Position numbers and translations under genes: made by a program. A stretch of 57,424 bases of DNA from Nodosilinea sp. WJT8-NPBG4 (GTDB lineage Bacteria > Cyanobacteriota > Cyanobacteriia > Phormidesmidales > Phormidesmidaceae). The stretch's first letter is position 1. Every line of letters begins with the position of its first letter. Below the pieces are notes generated by a model. It searched no databases, was not told where the DNA came from, and saw only the letters and a program-made list of their open reading frames with translations. This document shows, piece by piece, positions 8,213-16,713 of the stretch. The DNA is taken from positions 1 to 57,424 of the forward strand of contig JAHHHQ010000070.1 in assembly GCA_019359285.1 (NCBI GenBank), given 5' to 3'.

Positions 8213-8268
8213 AAGCGAAGAGCTCCCTAATACCCTTAAAAAGGTGTATTAGGAACTCTTCGCTTTTA
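8213..8268. terminator. Bidirectional hairpin terminator
   Basis: AAGCGAAGAG (8213-8222) pairs with CTCTTCGCTT (8256-8265). Inside this, CCTAATAC pairs with GTATTAGG around an A-rich loop, and TTTT follows. It lies between two convergent genes and can serve both the membrane protein at 7651 and fraE. Confidence 0.8.
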
Positions 8269-8299
8269 CTGTCCAAAGTAGGGCTTTTCAAACGTCCTT

Positions 8300-9106
8300 T
8301 TAGAACTGACGGCGCGAGAAAATTAGGATTGAGACCGCCAGCAGTAGCGCTGTATAAAGCAAGCCGTAGAGGGCATGGCCAAAGAGCTCTGGAGCGGTGG
8401 GCAATAGTTCCATGCCGTAGGCGGCAGCGTTGCGCAGGTTGAGGCGTTCTAGGTCAGGCAGCACCAGGTATAGGACGTTGGTGAGCCGCTGCACCGCTGG
8501 GGTTTCGCTGAGTTTGCCAAAGGCTACCAAGTCCTGGCTCAGGTGGCCCATCAAATACACCGCAAAGGTGAGCATTGTGGCCAGCAGCGAACTGGTGAAT
8601 ACTCCAAATACGATGGCCACAGCCACCAGCAGCGCCGCTTCCAAAGTTGTGAAGAGCAGCGCTAGCACTAGGCTCCCCAGAGAGAAGGGCACGCCGCTAG
8701 CGGCCAGCACCAGCACAAAAATCGCTCCGAGGGCCGCGATCAGCACCGCCAGCACCGCCGTGAGGCCCAAATGCTTGCCTATGATAAACTCGGCCCGACT
8801 GACTGGCTTGGCAATCAGCACCAGCACCGTGCGCTTCTCGATTTCTTTGTTGATGAGCCCAGTGCCCACAAACACAGCCACCACCACGCTCAGTAGATGA
8901 ATGCCCGCCAGACCCAGGTCCATCAAAATTTTGTTTTCGGCCCCGGCAGAAATGTCGGGCAGCAGCACCCGCGCGATCACCAGCAACAGGGCGAACAGGG
9001 CCACCAGATACAGAATGCGATCGCGAATTACCTCTAAAAATACGGTGCGGGCAATGACCCCCACCCGCGATAGCACCATTGGCTTAACCACTTCCGTACC
9101 TCTCAA
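8300..9106 (-). CDS. fraE: ABC-2-type permease FraE, filament integrity
   Basis: A 268-residue membrane protein of the ABC-2/NosY-type permease family with six hydrophobic segments. The early stretch TVFLEVIRDRILYLVALFALL and the cytoplasmic loop KEIEKRTVLVLIAKPVSRAEFI are typical of these permeases. It starts two bases after the fraD stop and is the third gene of a fraC-fraD-fraE set. In Anabaena the fraCDE genes are needed for long filaments and for cell-to-cell molecular exchange. The name rests on domain type and gene order together; an unrelated ABC-2 permease is the alternative. No ATPase gene is adjacent, as in Anabaena. Confidence 0.8.
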   Translation of the reverse strand: MRGTEVVKPMVLSRVGVIARTVFLEVIRDRILYLVALFALLLVIARVLLPDISAGAENKILMDLGLAGIHLLSVVVAVFVGTGLINKEIEKRTVLVLIAKPVSRAEFIIGKHLGLTAVLAVLIAALGAIFVLVLAASGVPFSLGSLVLALLFTTLEAALLVAVAIVFGVFTSSLLATMLTFAVYLMGHLSQDLVAFGKLSETPAVQRLTNVLYLVLPDLERLNLRNAAAYGMELLPTAPELFGHALYGLLYTALLLAVSILIFSRRQF

Positions 9107-9108
9107 AA

Positions 9109-10131
9109 TTAGCCTTGCTGTTGTGTGCCCCTAGGATGCCCAGCCTGGCGCGGTGTTTGTAAGTCGCAGGTGAGGGTAGACCACTGGGTGGTGGTATACC
9201 CCGGCGCGGTGTTTTCGGTTTCTACCAGGCCGCCTCGGTTGATGGGCATCAGCAGGCAGGTTTTCTCTAGGTAGTAGCCGTTTTGATTGGCGGCTGGCCC
9301 CGACCAAATCGCCCACAGCTTGAGGGTGTAGCCATCGCCGTTAGACAGGGGCTGAAAGTCGAGCCGCCACAGTGAATCTTCTAGGTCAGCGTCTCGACCC
9401 ATCTGGGATTGCACCCGCTGCTGCAAAGCCTGCCGCTGGCCTTCGAGGTTGAGGAGCCACCGCTCTACCGAGGGCCAGGGCTTGTTGTCGATCTGCTCCC
9501 GCAGCGTTTCTTCGGCAATGGTGAGGTGGGTGACCCCGGCAGGCAAGGCCACCTCCTGACCCGGAAAACGGTAGACAAAGGCGCTGTGGTCAACGCTGTC
9601 AGCCACCAGGCTGGGGTAGTCGCGTACCCAGGATTGAATGCGAAAGTAAAACTGGAACCAGCTGCTAAACAGCAGGCTGAGGCAAAACAGCAGCGCCAAC
9701 TGCTGGCGTACCATCGGCGGCGGTGCTTTTAGGTCAAAATCCCAGCTCACCAGGCTGGGCACCGCGATCACCGCAAAGGACACCAGGGGCCAGGATACTA
9801 GGGCGGGTTGTAGCCACCGCCCGCCCCATGACCCAAACAAGAAGAGGCATAGAATGGCCCCCGATACCCACGGGGCAATAGGGATGCCAAAAAGTCGAAC
9901 TTTGTTGGCCTCTAGCGCCCAACCCACTCCCAGGGCTAGGCAGATCCAGCTGATGGTAGCCAGCAGCCCTACGGTAAAGGCTGTGGTTGCCAAGAGGCGC
10001 GCCAGCAGCGACACGAGCCACGAAAACAAGCTCATATAGATGACGGTCTGCCAAGAAAAGTAGCGCGGCGGTAGCACCGCTTGCCACAGTTCAGTCAGGG
10101 TTTGACGCAAAAAACCGAAAAAACCTACCAT
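9109..10131 (-). CDS. fraD: Septal protein FraD (DUF5357-like)
   Basis: A 340-residue protein with about five membrane helices in residues 20-170 and a large C-terminal region predicted to be periplasmic. That region contains a Gln/Arg-rich helical stretch (about 235-255, EGQRQALQQRVQSQM) that could form a coiled coil. This matches FraD of Anabaena, a septal-junction plug protein with five membrane segments and a coiled-coil periplasmic domain. The gene overlaps fraC by seven bases and is two bases from fraE, so translation is probably coupled. Its presence is good evidence for filamentous growth. Confidence 0.82.
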   Translation of the reverse strand: MVGFFGFLRQTLTELWQAVLPPRYFSWQTVIYMSLFSWLVSLLARLLATTAFTVGLLATISWICLALGVGWALEANKVRLFGIPIAPWVSGAILCLFLFGSWGGRWLQPALVSWPLVSFAVIAVPSLVSWDFDLKAPPPMVRQQLALLFCLSLLFSSWFQFYFRIQSWVRDYPSLVADSVDHSAFVYRFPGQEVALPAGVTHLTIAEETLREQIDNKPWPSVERWLLNLEGQRQALQQRVQSQMGRDADLEDSLWRLDFQPLSNGDGYTLKLWAIWSGPAANQNGYYLEKTCLLMPINRGGLVETENTAPGYTTTQWSTLTCDLQTPRQAGHPRGTQQQG

Positions 10132-10718
10132 CCCAGCACCCCGATCTGGTTAATCAGCAACAGCAGCACCAAGATGGCGGTAAAGCTAGCAGCGTTGGCC
10201 TGGAGCATGGCGAGAGCGCGGGGCGAACTACCGCCTTGGCGTCCTTCAATTTGGGCTCGCCTGGCCCGTTCGTAGCGCTGGCGGCGATCGCCTTCAATTG
10301 CCTCTGGGGTGTTTTCTACGGGCTTTTGGCCGAGCAGTTGCAGCAGCCAGAGCAGCCCCTGGAGTTTGATCCAGTAGGTGACAAAGAAGGCGGCGATCGC
10401 TACCACCACCACCACCACCGGCAGCACGTCGTACCAGCTGTTGGTGTAAAACCGATTGAACAGCACGTAGCTAATCACCTGGCTGCGCAGCGCCAGGGGC
10501 AGCACCGCCTCAAGGGCCAAAAACGCGATCCAGCCCAAACTGGTGGCCAGCAGGTTAAGGGTGGCGGCATACTGCATACTGGTGCGGTAGCCCAGGCGCA
10601 GTTGCTGGCGCAGCACCATAGCTTCTAGCACAATGGCCACCATGAGCAGCATGCTCTGCACGGCGATCGCCCGCAGCGGCAAAATGCCAAGTTCTGATAG
10701 CAAATCGTTGATGGGCAT
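10125..10718 (-). CDS. fraC: Filament integrity protein FraC
   Basis: A 197-residue membrane protein. An N-terminal helix (LPLRAIAVQSMLLMVAIVLE) is followed by the conserved region GYRTSMQYAATLNLLATSLG, more helices, a basic cytoplasmic segment rich in Arg (RRQRYERARRAQ) and a last C-terminal helix. This agrees with FraC of Anabaena (about 180 residues), required for filament integrity and septal localisation. It is the first gene of the fraCDE set, with its start at 10718. The promoter should lie in the 148-base divergent spacer shared with the CobO-like gene. Confidence 0.82.
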   Translation of the reverse strand: MPINDLLSELGILPLRAIAVQSMLLMVAIVLEAMVLRQQLRLGYRTSMQYAATLNLLATSLGWIAFLALEAVLPLALRSQVISYVLFNRFYTNSWYDVLPVVVVVVAIAAFFVTYWIKLQGLLWLLQLLGQKPVENTPEAIEGDRRQRYERARRAQIEGRQGGSSPRALAMLQANAASFTAILVLLLLINQIGVLGW

Positions 10719-10866
10719 GGGGCGCTGAGGGTGGGTCGCAGATCTCGACCCTTGATAGGGGTTTCCCGGTGCACTCTCAAGGGTATAACCTCGGCCCGGC
10801 TTTCGCTAAGATCTTAGGCTGGGCCGCTCAAGAATACGCACACCTAGTACGCAATCCGCAACATCC

Positions 10867-11997
10867 ATGGTTAGAACCGGCATTGGCATCCGCACGGCCC
10901 AGCAGGGCAACGAGCGGATCACGGGGCAAATTCACGTCTACGACGGCGAGGGCAAGGGCAAGTCCCAGGTGGCCCTGGGGGTGGTGCTGCGCTCCATTGG
11001 CCTGGGCATTCAAAATTTTTTAGAGAGCCGAGTGCTGCTGCTGCGGTTTCTCAAGGGGCCGGGCCGCACCTACGACGAAGATGCCGCCATTGAAGCGCTC
11101 CAGCGCGGCTTTCCCCACCTGATCGACCAGGTGCGCACCGGACGGGCCGAGTTTTTTGGCCCCGAGGAGATCACCAAATTCGACAAGCAGGAGGCCCAGC
11201 GGGGTTGGGATGTGGCCAAGGGGGCGATCGCCTCGGGTCTTTACTCGGTGGTGGTGCTTGATGAAATTAACCCAGTGCTCGACCTGGGGTTGCTCAGCGT
11301 CGATGAGGTAGCCAAAACCCTGCTAAATAAACCCGACCATTTGGAGATTATCGCCACCGGACGCGGTGCCCCCCAGCCGCTGCTCGATGTGGCAAACCTG
11401 CATTCAGAAATGAAGCCTCAGCCTCGGCCCGAGGGCATTGAGGGCATTGAGGGCATTGAGATCTACACCGGCTCGGGCAAGGGCAAATCGACTAGCGCCC
11501 TGGGCAAAGCTCTCCAGGCCATTGGTCGAGGCATTAGCCAAGATCTCTCCCACCGGGTGCTAATTATTCAGTGGCTGAAGGGGGGCAATGGCTATACCGA
11601 AGATGCGGCGATCGCGGCCCTGCGCAAAATTTACCCCAACCTGGTGGACCACCAGCGCTGCGGCCGCGATGCGATTGTCTGGCGCGGACAGCAGCAGGAG
11701 ATTGACTATGTGGAGGCAGAGAGAGGCTGGGAGATTGCTCGGACGGCGATCGCCTCAGGTCTCTACAAAACCATCATCCTCGACGAGCTCAACCCCACCG
11801 TCGATCTAGAATTGCTGCCCGAGGAGCCCATTCTCCAGGCGCTGCTGCGCAAGCCTCGCGGCACTGAGGTCATCATCACCGGGCGCTGCAAAAATCGCCC
11901 CGCCTATTTTGAGTTGGCCAGTACCCACTCCGAAGTCTTTAACCACAAGCATTACGCTGAAAAAGGTATTGATTTAAAGCGCGGCGTCGACTTTTAG
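10867..11997 (+). CDS. Tandem two-domain CobO/BtuR-like P-loop protein
   Basis: A 376-residue protein made of two CobO/BtuR-type (corrinoid adenosyltransferase) domains. Domain 1 has the P-loop GEGKGKSQ (near residue 27), LDEINP and ATGRGA. Domain 2 has GSGKGKST (near 200), LDELNP and ITGRCK, and ends with the family's KHYAEKGI segment. Domain 1 lacks that last segment, so the two halves may differ in activity. The domains are joined by a linker coded by three exact GAGGGCATT repeats (11431-11457). CobO attaches adenosyl to cobalt of corrinoids from ATP. Whether this two-domain cyanobacterial form does so is not known to me. It diverges from fraC. Confidence 0.75.
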   Translation: MVRTGIGIRTAQQGNERITGQIHVYDGEGKGKSQVALGVVLRSIGLGIQNFLESRVLLLRFLKGPGRTYDEDAAIEALQRGFPHLIDQVRTGRAEFFGPEEITKFDKQEAQRGWDVAKGAIASGLYSVVVLDEINPVLDLGLLSVDEVAKTLLNKPDHLEIIATGRGAPQPLLDVANLHSEMKPQPRPEGIEGIEGIEIYTGSGKGKSTSALGKALQAIGRGISQDLSHRVLIIQWLKGGNGYTEDAAIAALRKIYPNLVDHQRCGRDAIVWRGQQQEIDYVEAERGWEIARTAIASGLYKTIILDELNPTVDLELLPEEPILQALLRKPRGTEVIITGRCKNRPAYFELASTHSEVFNHKHYAEKGIDLKRGVDF

Positions 11998-12060
11998 AGA
12001 GGGTTATTTTCGTCAAAATTTGATTAAGAAATAGAGCAGAGATTCACAATCTCAGAGACA

Positions 12061-12098
12061 AAACACTGAGCGAAGCCACCGCTTCGCTCAGTGTTTTG
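12061..12098 (+). terminator. Long perfect hairpin terminator
   Basis: A 17-base perfect stem (12061-12077 with 12082-12098) with a four-base loop ends in TTTT. It lies between the CobO-like gene and the convergent PRC-barrel gene and can stop transcription from both sides. Confidence 0.85.
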
Positions 12099-12186
12099 TC
12101 GTTCTAGAGTTTCGTCAGGCTTCACCTTGTAAGCTGGGTACGCAACTACAGAATCTATTAGTTCGCTTTGGGATAGTTAGCCGTTT

Positions 12187-12897
12187 CTACTCAACCCAGT
12201 TGCGGCTGTGATGGGCGGCTAAACGCTCTTCGTAGGAGCGGAGTAAGCCATGATTGTCTTCGTCGCTTAATCCGTAGAAACTAGTTTCTTGGTCATGGAT
12301 ACTGGCATTGTGCTCAGAGCTGGGAGTGTGGGTTTCTGTTAGCGCGCTTGCAGGAGCACCGATCGGACCCATGCGTCGCAGGTCTCCTGCTACGGAGTCG
12401 TTGCCGGTAGCCGTTGCGCTAGCTCGGTTGCCGATAGGAGGCATACGTCGCAGGTCGCCAGCACGAGAGTCATTTTGGAATTCAGTGGAAATGTAGTTGT
12501 CGTTCAGAAACTGACGGCTAGAACGACCTTGGGCATTGGTCTGGTAGATGCCTCTGACGCGCTTTTCGTAATGCTCGTCTACTACCATGTCGTCGCTATA
12601 TTCTGGCGAATGTTCGACTTGAGACTTGGTTAGGCCGTCGACGTAGATGCGGGTGTTTTCGTAGTCAAATCGAGCTAAGCCAACGGGCAGTAGGACGGTT
12701 TTTCCAAAAATCCACGGCCCGGTATCAATGACTAAATAGCGAAAATGACCAGAGTCGTCTACCAACAAATCTTTTGCAGAGCCTACTTTATCTCCGCCCT
12801 GGGCATAGACAGCGTAAGAACTAATTTTATCCATCTGTCCGTCAGTAAGGGTCTCACGGTAGTTAGGATAATAGTCTTTAAGCCGATGTAAAGGCAT
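12187..12897 (-). CDS. PRC-barrel domain protein with tandem tail repeats
   Basis: A 236-residue protein. Residues about 20-95 form a PRC-barrel domain (KISSYAVYAQGGDKVGSAKDLL, then YLVIDTG and LLPVGLARFD), the fold of the photosynthetic reaction-centre H subunit and of many stress proteins. The C-terminal half is polar. It contains two adjacent 24-residue repeats (142-165 and 166-189, sharing AGDLRRM and PIG). The start ATG is preceded by a purine-rich AAGGAGG-like stretch (12901-12909 on the plus strand: cctccttta). Function is unknown. Members are often desiccation- or light-stress induced, which cannot be judged here. Confidence 0.75.
   Translation of the reverse strand: MPLHRLKDYYPNYRETLTDGQMDKISSYAVYAQGGDKVGSAKDLLVDDSGHFRYLVIDTGPWIFGKTVLLPVGLARFDYENTRIYVDGLTKSQVEHSPEYSDDMVVDEHYEKRVRGIYQTNAQGRSSRQFLNDNYISTEFQNDSRAGDLRRMPPIGNRASATATGNDSVAGDLRRMGPIGAPASALTETHTPSSEHNASIHDQETSFYGLSDEDNHGLLRSYEERLAAHHSRNWVE
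12331..12474 (-). repeat. Two 72-base in-frame repeats in the PRC-barrel gene
   Basis: Two adjacent 72-base units code for NDSRAGDLRRMPPIGNRASA and NDSVAGDLRRMGPIGAPASA plus four linking residues each. The encoded residues are more alike than the bases, so the duplication is old and has been kept at protein level. Confidence 0.75.
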
Positions 12898-12999
12898 GTT
12901 AAGCCTCCTTTAGTTCGTCCTGTTCAAACGCTAATGAAAATAATTCTCTCCCCCATCGCCCAATAGGGAGACGGCTATAGCCTCAGTAGGCATACATTA

Positions 13000-15294
13000 A
13001 TGGAACGGGTGAACGTAGGCATGATGCAGGCTGAACCGACGATTGTGACGGATGTGGTGCTGGTGGGTGGGGGTCACACCCATGCCCTGGTGCTGCGACA
13101 GTGGGGCATGGCTTCTATGCCGGGTGTGCGGCTGACGTTGCTAACCGACCTAGTTGATACTCCCTATTCGGGCATGTTGCCCAGCTATGTGGCCGGGCGC
13201 TACAGCTTTGATGAGGCGCACATTGACCTACGGCCACTGACGCGCTTTGCCCAGTGCCGTCTAGTGGTCGATCGCGCCGTGGGGCTCGACTTGGCCCAGC
13301 AGCGAGTGCTGTGTGCAAACCATCCGCCCCTGGCCTACGATGTGCTGTCCATCGACACAGGCAGCACCCCCGCGACGCTATCAGTGCCGGGGGCAGCGGA
13401 ACATGCCATCGCCGCGAAGCCAGTGCCCGCTCTGCTGCGCCAGTGGCAGCAGCTAGTCGAAAATGTCGCAGCGAATCCTCAAAAACCTCTCACGCTGGCG
13501 GTGGTAGGCGGTGGCGTAGGGGGTGTGGAGCTAGCTATTGGTATACACGAACGGCTAGTGGGTCTACTGGATACCTTTGGCCAACCGGCGGCCAACCTGA
13601 CGCTGCACCTATTCCACCGGGGCCAAGAACTGGCCCCCGAGCGCAATCGGTGGACGCGCCGCCGGTTGGAGCGGGTGCTGCGATCGCGCCACATTCACCT
13701 CCACCTCAACGAAGCAGTCAAAGAAATTTGCTTGGATGAAGGCAGCGGTCAGCGCTTAGTGAGGGGATCATCGGGGTTAGCGGTGGGATGCGATCGCGTC
13801 TTCTGGGTCACTAGCGCCGCTGCTCCTGGCTGGCTGCAAGAGTCTGGCCTATCCCTCACTGAAGAGGGCTTTATTCAGATAGGCGACACCCTGCAAACCC
13901 TCTCCCACCCGAATGTCTTTGCCGCTGGGGATGTGGCAACGATGATGAATTACCCCCGCCCCAAGGCCGGGGTGTTTGCCGTGCGTCAGGGGCCGCCATT
14001 GGCTGATAACCTGCGCCGCTTTGTGCAGGGTCAGCCGCTCAAACCCTTTCGCCCCCAGCGCCAGTTTCTCAGCCTGATTGAAACCGGCAACGGCAGGGCG
14101 ATCGCCGATCGGGGTCCTTTCGCGATCGAGTCGCCCCTGGCCCATCGTTGGAAAGACCGCATCGATCGCAAATTCATGGCCCGCTTCCGTGACCTGCCGG
14201 TTGGGGGGATGACTCAGCCTGCGGCTAAAATACCTGCCGCTGTTCCCTCCTCGCTCCCCTGTGCGGGCTGTGGCTCCAAGGTGGGCAGCACCGCCCTGGC
14301 CGAAGCCCTTCGCCGGGTGCGCCAAGACTTTCCTGAAGTCGCCAGCGAGGCCGTCTTGATTGGCCTAGATACCCCTGATGATGCGGCCGTAGTCACCGTG
14401 CCGCCGGGGCAGGTCATGGTGCAGACCGTCGATTACTTCACCGCGCTGGTAGACGACCCGTTTATCTTTGCCCAGATTTGCCTCAAGCACTGCCTGGGCG
14501 ATCTCTACGCTATGGGTGCTCAGCCCCACACGGTGCTGGCCCTGGTGCAGGTGCCCTATGCCACTCCAGCCAAGCAGGCTGAAATGCTCTACCAAATCCT
14601 GGCTGGCACTTTCAAAGGCCTGCTGGCCGCCAACGCTCCGCTAGTAGGAGGGCACACTGTCGTTGGCCCTCAACTCGCCCTCGGCTTTGCCTGTAACGGC
14701 ATCGCCAACCCCAACGCCCTGCTGCGCAAAGGGGGAATGCAGCCCGGCGATGCCCTGATTCTCACTCAGCCCTTGGGAACCGGGACATTGTTCGCGGCCG
14801 ATATGCAGGGCAAGGCCAAGGGCAGGTGGATTGAGGAGGCGATCGCCCACCTGCTCACCCCCAACCAGGCCGCCGCTGAGATCTTTTGCGCCTACGGGGC
14901 TACTGCCTGCACCGATGTCACTGGCTTTGGCCTCGCCGGGCACCTGCTCGAAATGTTGCGGGCCGCCAATGTTACCGCCACCCTCGCTATGGATGCCCTG
15001 CCCGTGCTGACCGGTGTTGCCGATACCCTGGGCGCAGGTTTCCTTAGCACCCTTCACCCCGAAAACCTCCAGGCCGCAGCATTGATTGATCCTGCTGGGG
15101 CAAACCATCCTCTCTATCCCCTGCTGTTTGACCCTCAAACCGCTGGCGGGCTGTTAGCTGCCGTACCGGCCGCCGCTGCCCAGCGCTGCCTAGATGCTCT
15201 CCACAGCCGAGGCTACAGCGCTGCGGTCCAGGTCGGTGAGGTTGGGGCTGCCCCTAATGGTGATTGGGCAATTTACACGGTCGCCGCCTTGTAG
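13000..15294 (+). CDS. selD: FAD oxidoreductase-SelD fusion (selenophosphate synthase)
   Basis: A 764-residue fusion. Residues about 15-400 are a type II NADH-dehydrogenase-like FAD/NAD(P) oxidoreductase: VLVGGGHTH near 20, VVGGGVGGVE near 168 and FAAGDVA near 307. Residues about 415-764 are selenide, water dikinase, with the catalytic Cys/Lys pair C424 and K427 in CAGCGSK. The ATP site is DTPDDAAV and the late motif is DVTGFGLAGH. SelD makes selenophosphate from selenide and ATP. The fused oxidoreductase may reduce a selenium compound to feed it, but that is inference. The second Cys of the usual C-x-C is Ser, which is tolerated in the family. The start could also be at 13021 (MMQ). The 3' end overlaps the convergent gene by 22 bases. 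Confidence 0.88.
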   Translation: MERVNVGMMQAEPTIVTDVVLVGGGHTHALVLRQWGMASMPGVRLTLLTDLVDTPYSGMLPSYVAGRYSFDEAHIDLRPLTRFAQCRLVVDRAVGLDLAQQRVLCANHPPLAYDVLSIDTGSTPATLSVPGAAEHAIAAKPVPALLRQWQQLVENVAANPQKPLTLAVVGGGVGGVELAIGIHERLVGLLDTFGQPAANLTLHLFHRGQELAPERNRWTRRRLERVLRSRHIHLHLNEAVKEICLDEGSGQRLVRGSSGLAVGCDRVFWVTSAAAPGWLQESGLSLTEEGFIQIGDTLQTLSHPNVFAAGDVATMMNYPRPKAGVFAVRQGPPLADNLRRFVQGQPLKPFRPQRQFLSLIETGNGRAIADRGPFAIESPLAHRWKDRIDRKFMARFRDLPVGGMTQPAAKIPAAVPSSLPCAGCGSKVGSTALAEALRRVRQDFPEVASEAVLIGLDTPDDAAVVTVPPGQVMVQTVDYFTALVDDPFIFAQICLKHCLGDLYAMGAQPHTVLALVQVPYATPAKQAEMLYQILAGTFKGLLAANAPLVGGHTVVGPQLALGFACNGIANPNALLRKGGMQPGDALILTQPLGTGTLFAADMQGKAKGRWIEEAIAHLLTPNQAAAEIFCAYGATACTDVTGFGLAGHLLEMLRAANVTATLAMDALPVLTGVADTLGAGFLSTLHPENLQAAALIDPAGANHPLYPLLFDPQTAGGLLAAVPAAAAQRCLDALHSRGYSAAVQVGEVGAAPNGDWAIYTVAAL

Positions 15295-15680
15295 GCCGCC
15301 CAACCGCCGTGGGCCGAGATATCGGGCCAGCCGTGCTCGTCAATCAAGTCTTTGGGGTAGAGAAATGCGATCGCCGTACCTCCATCCGCCAGCTGCACCT
15401 CGTGGGGATACATGTGCGGTGGCTCATTGTCTTTCAGAGAGGCGTATTGCTCTGGGGTCATCGCGTACAGCTCACCAGGAATCGAAATCCCCCCCGTCTC
15501 AACCTCGTAAATACCTGGGTGCCAGCCGTCTTTTACTGCGTGCAGCCGATAGATGGGAGCTGTTGCTGCCGCTCCGAGAAAGTCTGCATCCTGGAGGTTT
15601 TGGTTGTCGGGCTGACCACGCAGGGCCGAACCACAGATAAAGACCGTAATGTTTTCGGTAGTGTCAGTCATGGCGAGCAT
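15273..15680 (-). CDS. Gamma-glutamylcyclotransferase-like / allophanate hydrolase C-terminal-like protein
   Basis: A 135-residue protein. FICGSALRGQPDN, APIYRLHAVKDGWHPGIY and GELYAMTPEQYASL follow the gamma-glutamylcyclotransferase-like fold. They are closest to the free-standing version of the C-terminal domain of allophanate hydrolase. ATG 15680 or ATG 15671 (MTDTT) could be the start. The end overlaps selD by 22 bases in convergent orientation. A catalytic role is uncertain, and there are no urea-metabolism genes nearby. Confidence 0.7.
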   Translation of the reverse strand: MLAMTDTTENITVFICGSALRGQPDNQNLQDADFLGAAATAPIYRLHAVKDGWHPGIYEVETGGISIPGELYAMTPEQYASLKDNEPPHMYPHEVQLADGGTAIAFLYPKDLIDEHGWPDISAHGGWAAYKAATV

Positions 15681-15778
15681 TCCAGTGCCGGAGAGAGCGT
15701 GAAAAGGTTCTCAAGTTATCACCTTAGAGGATCACGCCACCCCAACACAGCTTTTTGTATACAGTCTACTGCCGTTGA

Positions 15779-16378
15779 CTAGATCAATCGGCCGTTGGGC
15801 TCCAGCAGCGCCAAGGTAAACGTCGGTGGCTCAATCACCAGCAGGGTTTCATCACCGCGACGGGCTAGCTTAGCGGCAATATCGAGCACCTTGGCCGCAT
15901 CGGTATCTTGCTTAAAGAAGCTGTAGTAGCGATCGTTGTGGGTGAGCGCCATCAGCGGTTTAGTCACGTCGGGCACCTGCAACCGACAGGTCTGATAGGT
16001 AGTTTCGTCAGTCAACACCAGGCAGGCCTGGGGTCCAAATACTGGGCGAATCGTGTAGCCCGGCTTTCTGACCGGGGCGGCGTAGACAGCCTGAGGCTCG
16101 TGGGCCCACACGGCATAGCCCTGCCGGGTCTGCGTAACTGCCGCCGTATGGTCTCGCTTCCCCAGACGGGCCACTACATTCAGCGCCTTGCGAGCCTCAG
16201 GCACAATCTTGAGAAAACTGTAGAACTGGTTGTCGACATAGATAGCTGACAGCCGGTGGTCGATATCGGGCACCCGAACATGGCAGGGGGTATACAGGTC
16301 GCGGTCAAACAGCAGCTTACAGGCCATGGCCGGGGCAGGGGCCAGAGAAACCTGATCGAGGCGAGGGAAAACGCTCAT
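15779..16378 (-). CDS. Conserved hypothetical protein with internal duplication
   Basis: ATG 16378 (MSVFPRLDQ) gives about 199 residues and is preferred over upstream starts that add a poor N-terminus. The protein is two copies of an 80-90 residue unit. Each has an 'AC.L..D...Y.TC...VPD' opening, a 'YSF.K....A.KVL..AA.LA.R' helix and a closing strand. I do not recognise the family; similar proteins occur in cyanobacteria as far as I recall. There is no signal peptide or membrane segment. It lies upstream of and divergent to chlD. Confidence 0.6.
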   Translation of the reverse strand: MSVFPRLDQVSLAPAPAMACKLLFDRDLYTPCHVRVPDIDHRLSAIYVDNQFYSFLKIVPEARKALNVVARLGKRDHTAAVTQTRQGYAVWAHEPQAVYAAPVRKPGYTIRPVFGPQACLVLTDETTYQTCRLQVPDVTKPLMALTHNDRYYSFFKQDTDAAKVLDIAAKLARRGDETLLVIEPPTFTLALLEPNGRLI

Positions 16379-16713
16379 AGGGCAGTAGAAGTTGCAGTGG
16401 GTGGGGCCGTTACTGAAGATTGCCACCAGTAACACAGTAGGTTTACTCAATAGCATGGGGGATGGTCAGTATTTTCCCAATGTTGAAATAACGGAGGTTT
16501 AGCTGACCAAAAAGAGCATTGGCCAGGAAAAATACTGAGGCTTTCTACGATTTGCAACAAAATGCAACACAAAATGGCGGCGGTGGCCGTGGTGCGATCG
16601 CGCGTCAGGGCAGAATACTCCACCGTTGGTAAGCCATGCCGGGCTAGGGTTTGGCAATTCCTGATATGGTGAAGGACTGAACCATTGCCCCTTTTGAGTA
16701 CGTTGACCACGCT

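Noticed and set aside
10719..10866. Cobalamin riboswitch upstream of the CobO-like gene
   Set aside because: No B12-box-like element or long structured leader is visible in this 148-base spacer.
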